8,650 nt of DNA from Alphaproteobacteria bacterium (GTDB lineage Bacteria; Pseudomonadota; Alphaproteobacteria; Rickettsiales; 21-14-0-20-44-7), in the NCBI GenBank assembly GCA_013288575.1, contig JABDBO010000044.1, positions 125 through 8,774 of the forward strand. Direction: 5' to 3'. Positions 1 through 5,618 of this stretch are shown here, piece after piece. Every line of letters starts with the position of its first letter. The stretch's first letter is position 1. The notes below the pieces were generated by a model, which was given only the letters and a program-made list of their open reading frames with translations, was not told the origin of the DNA and ran no database searches. Made by a program: the position numbers and the translations under genes.

Positions 1-26
1 AAATTGGATTATTTTTTATTTCTGAT

Positions 27-62
27 TTTTTGGCATTTCATGAATTCATGAAATGCCAAAAA
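27..62. repeat. Perfect 36-bp palindrome centred on GAATTC
   Basis: Two 18-base arms are exactly complementary with no spacer. The centre lies between 44 and 45, the arms run outward through TGGCATTTCAT, and both ends are homopolymer runs (TTTTT on the left, AAAAA on the right). The T-run is on the 5' side and the A-run on the 3' side, which is the reverse of an intrinsic terminator, so a terminator role is unlikely on either strand. It could be a cruciform-forming site, a dimeric protein binding site or a recombination site. The sequence alone does not decide between these. Confidence 0.9.
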
Positions 63-305
63 CATGATGACGCAATTTCTCTGCATTTAAATAATGCGAT
101 GAAAAAATAAGCTGTAAAAATATCGATGATTTTGAATTACTACTTTATATAGTGTGGCGAATAATTACTGCGAGTTTGATTGGTTAAACCGCATCCGCCA
201 TCTTTACGGATTAGTAATCAGTATAAAAATTCCGTTAAAATCCCGGAGTTTATGGCTATATGTATCGCAATTATGCAACAAACGAATAGTTATTTTTAAA
301 TTATC

Positions 306-337
306 TTGACAAGTACCGCAATATTAGTGGATTTTAT
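306..337 (+). promoter_or_regulatory. Possible sigma-70 type promoter of the OmpA-family gene
   Basis: A consensus -35 hexamer TTGACA (306-311) lies about 120 bases before the start codon. The best downstream -10 is poor: TTTTAT at 332-337 gives a 20-base spacer, and shifted readings give 18 or 19. An alternative TATAAT lies at 410-415, very close to the start codon, but has no convincing -35. If the TTGACA is used, the transcript has a leader of roughly 90 bases containing the GGGG/CCCC hairpin at 387-399. Confidence 0.4.
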
Positions 338-431
338 GCGCCGCATATAGCATATTTCGGGAAAAGTTTTTCAAGGCATTCGCTTTGGGGAGCCACCCCT
401 GAGGGATAATATAATAATAAAGAGGACAAAA

Positions 432-959
432 ATGAAACTTACAAAACAACTTACTCTTGCAGCTGCAATTGTTGCCCTTTCGGCTCCACTCGCGAATGCA
501 AACCCGCACAAATCAATCGTACTTGATGCGCGCGGTAATGCAGTAACAACTAAAGATGGCGTTTGCGTTACGCACAACTGGCCAGATGAAAATTCAGTTT
601 GCCGCGGCCACGTTGCCAACGTTGCAATTCCAAACGTTGTTTACTTTGATTTCGCAAAATCAAACTTAAACGCTAAAGGCAAAAAAGTTGTTGATCAAGC
701 TGCTGCTGGCATCAAACAAATCAACGGCAACTACTCAGTTAAATTAGCTGGTTATGCTGACCGTGTTGACACTGTTGAATTCAACCAAAAACTTTCTGAG
801 CGCCGCGCTGCAACCGTTAAACACGAATTGCAAAAACAAGGCGTCCCAGGCAACAGAATTTCTACTGTTGGCTACGGCGAAACTCACAACGCAGTTCCTA
901 CAAAAGATGGCGTTGCTGAGCAGCTGAACCGCCGCGTTGAAATTGAAGTTACTCAGTAG
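432..959 (+). CDS. OmpA-family peptidoglycan-associated envelope protein
   Basis: A secreted envelope protein of 175 aa that should anchor the outer membrane to peptidoglycan through a C-terminal OmpA-like domain. Residues 1-23 form a signal peptide (MKLTKQ, a hydrophobic Ala/Leu core, then LANA before Asn24). There is no lipobox cysteine, so it is not Pal. A short N-terminal segment has two cysteines, Cys45 and Cys57, that could form a periplasmic disulfide. The OmpA domain covers about 67-175: VVYFDFAKSNL, GYADRV, NQKLSERRAATV, GYGE and NRRVEIEV. Asp110 and Arg125 have the 15-residue spacing of the diaminopimelate-binding Asp/Arg pair known in OmpA. No beta-barrel precedes the domain, so it is shorter than classical OmpA. 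The start is supported by AGAGGA at 421-426. The gene is monocistronic, with a terminator at 981-1015, and probably well expressed. The family call is secure; the specific role is not. Confidence 0.9.
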   Translation: MKLTKQLTLAAAIVALSAPLANANPHKSIVLDARGNAVTTKDGVCVTHNWPDENSVCRGHVANVAIPNVVYFDFAKSNLNAKGKKVVDQAAAGIKQINGNYSVKLAGYADRVDTVEFNQKLSERRAATVKHELQKQGVPGNRISTVGYGETHNAVPTKDGVAEQLNRRVEIEVTQ

Positions 960-980
960 TACTTCGATTTAAATCATTCA

Positions 981-1015
981 AAGCCGCCGGGAGGGAAACT
1001 TCTCGGCGGTTTTTT
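981..1015 (+). terminator. Intrinsic terminator of the OmpA-family gene
   Basis: The stem CCGCCG (984-989) pairs with CGGCGG (1004-1009). It is extended inward by G-T, G-C, A-T and G-T pairs around a GGAAAC loop, and outward by A-T pairs. A run of six T follows at 1010-1015. It begins about 20 bases after the stop codon. Confidence 0.92.
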
Positions 1016-1028
1016 AATTTATAATCGT

Positions 1029-1110
1029 TCCCTGTGCGGGCCTTCTGGCCCTTCAATGGAACACCGCTTCGCGGGCTCATGGCTGGTTCGCCTGCTGGCT
1101 CACTAAGGGA
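1029..1110. repeat. GC-rich structured palindromic element, repeat-like
   Basis: The 82-base stretch between the ompA terminator and folKP is about 63% GC by hand count, clearly above the flanking DNA. Its ends are complementary: TCCCT-GTG (1029-1036) pairs with CAC-TA-AGGGA (1101-1110), with a two-base bulge. Inside are GGGCC-TTCT-GGCCC (1038-1051) and CCGC-TTC-GCGG (1064-1074), and a GG-TTCG-CC mini-hairpin at 1085-1092 within an imperfect direct repeat (GCTGGTTCGC and GCTGGCTCAC). A closing stem around several small hairpins is typical of dispersed palindromic repeats of the REP/MITE kind. No copy of the whole element occurs elsewhere in the window, so repetition in the genome is inferred. 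Its right end supplies the AAGGGA ribosome binding site of folKP. Confidence 0.6.
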
Positions 1111-1113
1111 TTT

Positions 1114-2325
1114 ATGGGCAAATTCATCATACTTGGTCTTGGCAGCAATTTAGGTGATCGCGAGGATAGCTTGGCGCGAGCAGTTGCGTTGCTTGGCGAG
1201 TTGTTGGCAGATATCAAGCAATCAAGCCTCTATGAAAATGATGCGCTGGTATCAGAAGGTGCGCCGGAGAGCTGGAATATAAAATTCTTAAATATTGTTA
1301 TTTGCGGGCGGTTAAAAGATGCGCGCATAACGTCGCAGGAATTTTTGGCTAAGATAAAAGAGTTCGAATCGCAACTTGGCCGTAAACCTTCAGAGCGCTG
1401 GGCGCCGCGCGTGATTGATATTGATATATTGGCTTGGGGTGATGAAGTTGTGAATTTGCCAGAACTTACAATTCCGCACAAAGAAATGCTCAAGCGTGAT
1501 TTTGTTATGAAGCCATTGCGCGAAATTTTGCCGAATTGGTTGCCGCCAACACAAACCAAAATCATCGGCATATTAAATATAACACCTGATTCTTTTTCCG
1601 ATGGTGGTGAATTCTATTCACCCAAAAAAGCCATAAAACAAGCACATGAAATGTTAGCTCAAGGTGCTGCTGCAATTGATATTGGGGCTGAATCAACGCG
1701 GCCTGGTGCAACGCAAATTAGCTCCGATGAGGAAATTGAGCGCCTAAAACCAGTGCTTGCTGCATTGCCAGAAATTCCTATCAGTATCGACACCCGTAAC
1801 CCAAAAACCGCGAAATTTGCCCTAAAACACCAGAATGTGAAATATTTGAATGATGTTTCGGGGTTTTTTGCCAAAGAAATGGTGCAAATCGCGGCTGAGT
1901 CTGGTACTATAATAATAGTGATGCATTCATTGTCTGTTCCTGCTGATAAGAACATAATCCTTGAAACGCCGGCTTTGCCAACGCTTAAAAATTGGATCAC
2001 CCAAAAATTCGCTGAACTAACCAAATCTGGAATTAAACCGGAAAATATTATATTTGATCCGGGCATCGGTTTTGGCAAAACGCCCGAACAGTCACGCGAA
2101 CTTATCAATGGAGCGAAAGAATTGGCTGAAACCTGCCATAAAATGGGTGCAAAAATTCTCTACGGACACTCAAGAAAATCATTTTTGAGGGGAGATATTG
2201 CCAGCCGCGATATTGAAACTGCGAAAATCAGCGCTTATTTGCAAGAACAAGGCGTTGACTATATAAGAGTGCACAATATTAGTCTAAACAACTCGTCATT
2301 AACAAAACAGGAGGTTCATTATTAA
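1114..2325 (+). CDS. folKP: Bifunctional HPPK / dihydropteroate synthase (FolK-FolP fusion)
   Basis: This cytoplasmic folate enzyme carries two consecutive activities. The HPPK part pyrophosphorylates 6-hydroxymethyl-7,8-dihydropterin, and the DHPS part condenses the product with p-aminobenzoate to give dihydropteroate. HPPK covers about residues 1-142: LGSNLGD near the start, RWAPRVIDIDIL with the two magnesium aspartates Asp102 and Asp104, then FVMKPLREILP. DHPS covers about 148-403: LNITPDSFSDGG (Asn155), ESTRPGA (Arg196), SIDT (Asp226), NDVSG, FDPGIGFGK (Asp315), GHSRKSF (Ser353-Lys355) and IRVHN (Arg385, His387). All main substrate-binding residues are present. The final motif reads RVHNI where RVHDV is usual. 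Both domains are compact (separate enzymes are about 160 and 280 aa) and there is almost no linker. The ATG at 1114 has AAGGGA at 1105-1110. The stop codon lies at the rsfS start region, so the two are probably translationally coupled. Confidence 0.95.
   Translation: MGKFIILGLGSNLGDREDSLARAVALLGELLADIKQSSLYENDALVSEGAPESWNIKFLNIVICGRLKDARITSQEFLAKIKEFESQLGRKPSERWAPRVIDIDILAWGDEVVNLPELTIPHKEMLKRDFVMKPLREILPNWLPPTQTKIIGILNITPDSFSDGGEFYSPKKAIKQAHEMLAQGAAAIDIGAESTRPGATQISSDEEIERLKPVLAALPEIPISIDTRNPKTAKFALKHQNVKYLNDVSGFFAKEMVQIAAESGTIIIVMHSLSVPADKNIILETPALPTLKNWITQKFAELTKSGIKPENIIFDPGIGFGKTPEQSRELINGAKELAETCHKMGAKILYGHSRKSFLRGDIASRDIETAKISAYLQEQGVDYIRVHNISLNNSSLTKQEVHY
2309..2314 (+). promoter_or_regulatory. 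Perfect Shine-Dalgarno AGGAGG that questions the rsfS start
   Basis: AGGAGG lies inside the last codons of folKP. It is 6 bases before an in-frame ATT codon at 2321 (the first base after the spacer TTCATT) and 21 bases before the first conventional start, TTG at 2336. Six bases is ideal spacing and 21 is too long for direct initiation. There is no in-frame ATG or GTG until ATG at 2428, inside the conserved domain. Confidence 0.75.
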
Positions 2326-2335
2326 CATTACCAAA

Positions 2336-2686
2336 TTGAAGGCTTTAATCGAAAAATCACTCGATGACAGCAAAGCAACCGATATCGTCGTTATCAACCT
2401 AAAGGGCAAAACCGATATCGCTGATTATATGATTGTCGCATCAGGAACATCATCCCGCCACGTAAATGCAATTGCCCAGAACCTTCTCGAAGAACTGCGC
2501 CATAATGAAATAAAGGGTATTGAACCGGAAGGTGCAGACACTGGTGAATGGGTGCTGGTTGATACTTATGATGTCATCGTCCACATATTCAAGCCGGAAA
2601 TCCGTGCTAAATATGAGCTAGAAAAAATGTGGCAAATGCCGGCAGAAAAGGCGGACCGCAAGGAACGTCGTCGAAAGGCAAAGTAA
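2336..2686 (+). CDS. rsfS: Ribosomal silencing factor RsfS
   Basis: A small cytoplasmic protein (116 aa from the TTG start) of the RsfS/Iojap family. Members bind ribosomal protein L14 (uL14) on the 50S subunit and block joining to 30S, silencing translation during starvation. Family motifs are present: SLDDSKATDIVVINLKGKT at 8-26, IADYMIVASGTSSRHV at 28-43, GEWVLVDTYDVIVHIF at 70-85 and YELEKMW at 93-99. A basic tail ends the protein. The coordinates use the first conventional start codon (TTG). However, AGGAGG at 2309-2314 is spaced for ATT at 2321, which would add Ile/fMet-Asn-Ile-Thr-Lys and overlap the folKP stop; I consider that start at least as likely. The usual neighbours nadD and rlmH are not here. 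The gene follows folKP at 10 bases or less and is probably cotranscribed with it. Confidence 0.93.
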   Translation: MKALIEKSLDDSKATDIVVINLKGKTDIADYMIVASGTSSRHVNAIAQNLLEELRHNEIKGIEPEGADTGEWVLVDTYDVIVHIFKPEIRAKYELEKMWQMPAEKADRKERRRKAK

Positions 2687-2692
2687 TAATAT

Positions 2693-2721
2693 TTGACTAG
2701 CAATGCTGGCGAGCTTATAAA
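2693..2721 (+). promoter_or_regulatory. Strong sigma-70 type promoter for serC
   Basis: TTGACT (2693-2698), a 17-base spacer, then TATAAA (2716-2721). This places the transcription start near 2728, about 22 bases before the serC ATG. It begins only 6 bases after the rsfS stop, so serC has its own promoter even if folKP-rsfS transcripts also read into it. Confidence 0.75.
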
Positions 2722-2723
2722 AA

Positions 2724-2741
2724 CTCATCATTAATAATGAG
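2724..2741. promoter_or_regulatory. Operator-like palindrome over the serC transcription start
   Basis: CTCATCATTAATAATGAG is an 18-bp palindrome with a single mismatched pair (positions 6 and 13 of the site) and a perfect ATTAAT core. It begins 3 bases after the predicted -10 box and covers the predicted start site, the classical place for a repressor. In RNA, CTCAT can pair with ATGAG, which overlaps the serC ribosome binding sequence GAGAG (2739-2743), so translational masking is an alternative. No second copy is seen near serA. Confidence 0.5.
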
Positions 2742-2749
2742 AGATTTTT

Positions 2750-3919
2750 ATGACCGCGAAACCTAGCAAAAAACCACACTGCCCTAATTTTTCATCTGGC
2801 CCATGCGCAAAGCATCCGGGTTACAGCGTTAGCCACCTTGATACCAAGGTTTTGGGCCGCTCTCACCGTTCGAAATTGGGTAAATCTAGGCTGAAATTGG
2901 CAATTGATTTGCAGCGTGAAATTTTGGGTATTCCGAAAGATTATTATTTGGGCATTGTCGCCGGTTCTGATACTGGTGCAGTTGAGATGGCGCTGTGGTC
3001 ATTGCTTGGGTCGCTGCCGGTTGATGTTTTGGCTTGGGAAGCTTTCGGCAAGGATTGGGTGACTGATATCGTGAAACAGTTGAAATTAAAAGACACCCGC
3101 ACATTTGAAGCGCCATATGGCAAATTGCCTGATCTCGCTCAAGTTGATACTGACCGTGACGTTGTGTTCACTTGGAATGGCACAACTTCCGGCGTGAAAG
3201 TGCCAAATGGCGATTGGATTAAATCTACCCGCAAAGGTTTGACGATTTGCGACGCGACTTCTGCAGTTTATGCAATGGATTTGCCATGGGATAAGCTTGA
3301 TGTGGTAACTTACAGCTGGCAGAAAGTTTTAGGCGGCGAAGGTGGACACGGAGTTCTGATATTGTCTCCGCGTGCTGTAGCGCGTTTGGAAAGCTACACG
3401 CCAAGCTGGCCGATGCCAAAAACTTTCCGCATGAGCAAAGGCGGCAAACTGGCGGCTGATATTTTTGAAGGTGCGACTATCAACACGCCTTCGATGCTGG
3501 CGGTTGAAGATGCGATTGACGCGCTCAACTGGGGTAAAGTGATCGGCGGCCAAAAAGAGATGCAGCGCCGCTCAAACAGCAACTTGAAAAGCCTGGAAGA
3601 TTGGGTTGCCAAAACACCGTGGATTGAGTTCTTGGCTGAAGACAAAGCTATTCGCTCTAATACTTCAGTTTGCCTGAAATTCACTGATAAAGCGGTCAGC
3701 TCGCTGCCGGATGAAGCACAGCAGAATTTCATCAAATCTCTCACCTCGCTCTTGGAGAAAGAAGAAGTGGCCTACGATATCGCCGGCTACCGCGATGCTC
3801 CTCCGGGGATCCGTATCTGGTGCGGCGCAACGGTTGAACATAAAGATGTTGAAGCATTGCTGCCGTGGATTGAATGGGCTTATGCAGAAACACTGAAGAG
3901 CCTAGCGAAGGCAGCTTAA
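2750..3919 (+). CDS. serC: Phosphoserine aminotransferase
   Basis: A cytoplasmic PLP-dependent class V aminotransferase of 389 aa. It transfers the amino group of glutamate to 3-phosphohydroxypyruvate, giving O-phosphoserine, the second step of serine synthesis. The family also acts on the equivalent intermediate of PLP synthesis in bacteria that use the PdxB/PdxF route. The N-terminus NFSSGPCAKHPGYS and LGRSHRSKLGK is the form typical of alphaproteobacterial SerC. Further marks are AGSDTGAVEMALWSLLG (71-87), CDATSAVYAMDLPW (167-180) with Asp168 positioned for the PLP ring nitrogen, and SWQKVLGGEGGHG (189-201) with Lys192 as the Schiff-base lysine. A C-terminal GIRIWCGATVE carries a substrate-contact region. 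Length is normal for this subfamily. ATG 2750 has GAGAG at 2739-2743. Its own promoter and operator-like site lie just upstream. The stop is 3 bases from the end of the convergent 3923-4522 gene. Confidence 0.96.
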   Translation: MTAKPSKKPHCPNFSSGPCAKHPGYSVSHLDTKVLGRSHRSKLGKSRLKLAIDLQREILGIPKDYYLGIVAGSDTGAVEMALWSLLGSLPVDVLAWEAFGKDWVTDIVKQLKLKDTRTFEAPYGKLPDLAQVDTDRDVVFTWNGTTSGVKVPNGDWIKSTRKGLTICDATSAVYAMDLPWDKLDVVTYSWQKVLGGEGGHGVLILSPRAVARLESYTPSWPMPKTFRMSKGGKLAADIFEGATINTPSMLAVEDAIDALNWGKVIGGQKEMQRRSNSNLKSLEDWVAKTPWIEFLAEDKAIRSNTSVCLKFTDKAVSSLPDEAQQNFIKSLTSLLEKEEVAYDIAGYRDAPPGIRIWCGATVEHKDVEALLPWIEWAYAETLKSLAKAA

Positions 3920-3922
3920 AAA

Positions 3923-4522
3923 TTAGAGACTAGGACCAGTACTTCCCGCCCCTTGTCCACCGCTGGGAGGATTATCTTTTTTGCTGCGTGGAGAACGAGC
4001 TTTTTCCCCCTTAAAATCATCATGAAGAAGACTTGGATCAAGTGCTACCCAGCTTCCTGCCGAGCCTTTTCCGCCATCAAGACTGGCTTTTAAATGCTTT
4101 TTCTGATTAACCTCTAAGTGAGGGTCGTAGGTTTTATGCTTGGTTTGAAATTGGTCTAAGATATGCCCTACGGTATCGCCAATATCTTTATACCTGGTAT
4201 GAATAATTTCTCTTTGATTATCATCTGCTAAAGTTAGCTTGCTCGCACCACGCATAAGCGTTGTAGTTAATGCATCAAGGCGACCTAATGAAGTTTTGTT
4301 TGGTGCATAACCATTTTGCTTTATAGTAACGTCTTCCTCTTTTTCAAGAAAGACTTGAAGATCGTGCAAAGCATCTATTGCGGGTTGAAATGGCATATTT
4401 TCGCCATTGGCAATTTTTTCCTCAACTGACGCTTTCTTAAAATCTTCCAAAGCTGCAACCGCTGACTGGATAAGCTTCGGTAACTTATCTCTAAATTCTT
4501 GTTCTTTTGGAAATAGAGGCAT
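3923..4522 (-). CDS. Uncharacterised 199-aa cytoplasmic protein
   Basis: I do not recognise this family. The protein has no signal peptide, membrane segment or cysteine. Residues 1-145 look largely alpha-helical and charged (for example AVAALEDFKK at 21-30, AIDALHDLQVFLEKEED at 48-64, and a stretch around HTRYKDIGDTVGHILDQF at 108-125). The last 30 residues are low-complexity and probably disordered (KARSPRSKKDNPPSGG, then GAGSTGPSL). It lies convergent to serC with a 3-base gap and downstream of the LysR-type gene on the same strand with a 71-base gap. The ATG has only a weak GGA upstream (4526-4528 on the minus strand). A -10-like TATAGT (minus strand, 4551-4546) would give a leader of about 17 bases, without a clear -35. 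Reading frame length and composition support a real gene, possibly lineage-specific. Confidence 0.7.
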   Translation of the reverse strand: MPLFPKEQEFRDKLPKLIQSAVAALEDFKKASVEEKIANGENMPFQPAIDALHDLQVFLEKEEDVTIKQNGYAPNKTSLGRLDALTTTLMRGASKLTLADDNQREIIHTRYKDIGDTVGHILDQFQTKHKTYDPHLEVNQKKHLKASLDGGKGSAGSWVALDPSLLHDDFKGEKARSPRSKKDNPPSGGQGAGSTGPSL

Positions 4523-4593
4523 AATTATCCAATAAATTTGCCATAACTATAGCTCAGTAATATTAAAAATACGTTACAATTAGGTAAGTTAGG

Positions 4594-5550
4594 CTATTTC
4601 GGCAAAGTATCCGACGAAAGCTCAAGCCAATGTTTTTTGGCGGTTTCCAATAGTTTTTGCAGTTTTTTATCTGGGCGTTTGTCGCGTAGCCGCACGAATC
4701 CGTAATCTACCACCGGGAATAAGTGAGTTAGCGGCGTTTTGGCCAAAACATCATTTTCGCGCTCATGAACGATATCGGCGGTGATGCTTATCACCAGCCC
4801 GGCTTCGATATATTTGCGCGTTACTTCCCAGCCTTCGAGCGTCACGCGGAAGCGCTTGGCGATCTGGTAGCGCGAAAACAGCTCATGCAAATTCGGCAAT
4901 ACGTGCAAGCCTTTTGCCGGCAGAGTGAATTCATATTTTGCAATTTCCTCAACCGTGATTTTGCGCTTTCCAGCTAATGGATGGTCTGGTTTTGTTAAGA
5001 GCACCGGCGTAAAATAAAACAGCGGCGTGTAGGTGAAATAGGCGTCATCAACCGGCATATGTTCGCGGCGGGGGCCAAGCCAGACGTCGATTTCGCCTTT
5101 CTTGAGCATTTCTAAAGCCTCATCCTGCTCGGCGAAATGGATGCGGGAATAAACTTTTGGTGCTGCATCAAGATAATGGCGCATGAGCCTAGGCAAAATG
5201 AAGTTGAGCGAAGCATTATTGGCGGCGATATTTAACTCATCCGATTGGTCATCCTTACGCTGGGTGACGAATTCGTCGAACACATTATTGATTCCCTCAA
5301 CGTGTTTATTGGCGATTTTGTAGAGAATTTCTGCATCTTTTGTTGGCTGGATTTTTGGGCCCTGGCGCTCAAAAAGGCGGATTTTTAGGTCATCTTCGAG
5401 GGATTTTATTTGCAGCGAAATGGCTGTATGCGACAGCCCAAGATGTTCTGCTGCACGCGAAAGATTCTTAAATTGCATAGACGCGCAGAACCCGCGCAGC
5501 TGCTGCAGGCGATTGTTTTTATAGAAGAATTGGTTTTCGGTATCGGTCAT
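4594..5550 (-). CDS. LysR-type transcriptional regulator
   Basis: A 318-aa DNA-binding regulator with the normal LysR-family length and order. The winged helix-turn-helix spans about 15-72: LQQLRGFCASMQFKNLSRAA, then HLGLSHTAISLQIKSLEDDL as the recognition helix region, and LFERQGPKIQPT. A linker helix follows (about 73-98), then a periplasmic-binding-like effector domain from about 105 to the end (LNIAANNASLNFILPRLM, the KKGEIDVWLGPRRE strand, PLFYFTPVLLTKPDHPLAG). The effector cannot be read from sequence. The regulator is divergent from the 392-aa gene at 5642, the classical arrangement for a LysR regulator and its target, and sits between serC and serA, so control of either is possible. 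A strong promoter gives an extremely short leader of about 10 bases with no clear ribosome binding site. Confidence 0.94.
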   Translation of the reverse strand: MTDTENQFFYKNNRLQQLRGFCASMQFKNLSRAAEHLGLSHTAISLQIKSLEDDLKIRLFERQGPKIQPTKDAEILYKIANKHVEGINNVFDEFVTQRKDDQSDELNIAANNASLNFILPRLMRHYLDAAPKVYSRIHFAEQDEALEMLKKGEIDVWLGPRREHMPVDDAYFTYTPLFYFTPVLLTKPDHPLAGKRKITVEEIAKYEFTLPAKGLHVLPNLHELFSRYQIAKRFRVTLEGWEVTRKYIEAGLVISITADIVHERENDVLAKTPLTHLFPVVDYGFVRLRDKRPDKKLQKLLETAKKHWLELSSDTLPK

Positions 5551-5564
5551 TATTTGCTTTATTA

Positions 5565-5611
5565 ATAGTATATATTAAAACTATATGTTTTTCAAATGGT
5601 ATCTTTATAGT
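5565..5611. promoter_or_regulatory. Candidate LysR-regulator binding region between divergent genes
   Basis: ATAGT (5565-5569) and ACTAT (5580-5584) form an inverted repeat with a 10-base spacer. The second arm also pairs with TATAGT at 5606-5611 (ACTATA, 20 bases, TATAGT). The repeats lie between the two divergent start codons and span the regulator's -10 box. TATAGT at 5606-5611 could also be the -10 box of the 392-aa gene (start near 5618). That gene's -35 region is poor, as expected for an activator-dependent promoter. The spacing does not strictly fit the T-N11-A LysR consensus, and AT-rich DNA yields such repeats by chance. Confidence 0.35.
5567..5595 (-). promoter_or_regulatory. Strong promoter of the LysR-type gene
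   Basis: On the minus strand, TTGAAA (5595-5590), a 17-base spacer, then TATACT (5572-5567). Transcription should start near 5560, only about 10 bases before the ATG at 5550, so the mRNA would be nearly leaderless. The -10 box overlaps one arm of the ATAGT/ACTAT inverted repeat (5565-5584), a natural setting for autorepression by the regulator. Confidence 0.7.
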
Positions 5612-5618
5612 TATTAAT

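Larger units (their letters stand above)
1..431. other. AT-rich non-coding region upstream of the OmpA-family gene
   Basis: No credible coding region is visible on either strand. The stretch holds the 36-bp palindrome at 27-62, a small hairpin GCATT-TAAAT-AATGC at 83-97, a GATTA-G-TAATC hairpin at 208-218 inside ACGGA/TCCGT arms (206-210 and 231-235), a TTGACA hexamer at 306-311, and a GGGG-AGCCA-CCCC hairpin at 387-399 in the probable ompA leader. An untranslated RNA could be encoded here, but nothing matches an RNA family I recognise. A minus-strand frame at 324-509 is not believable because it overlaps the ompA leader and signal peptide and has no homology-like features. Confidence 0.6.

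Noticed and set aside
27..62. Intrinsic terminator at the long palindrome
   Set aside because: The T-run precedes the stem and the A-run follows it on both strands, the opposite of what transcript release needs.
324..619. Minus-strand frames over the ompA leader and 5' end
   Set aside because: They overlap a well-supported secreted gene and its leader, have no ribosome binding site of note, and their composition looks like antisense of a signal-peptide gene.
2886..3896. Several frames on both strands within serC
   Set aside because: Shadow frames of a conserved aminotransferase; none has family motifs or a start signal.
3942..3982. Terminator for serC inside the end of the convergent gene (CTTCCC ... 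GGGAGG and TTTTTT)
   Set aside because: The loop is 17 bases and the T-run is 6 bases beyond the stem, so it is too weak to call, although serC has no better candidate.
4765..4977. Plus-strand frame inside the LysR-type gene
   Set aside because: Antisense shadow of the effector-binding domain.
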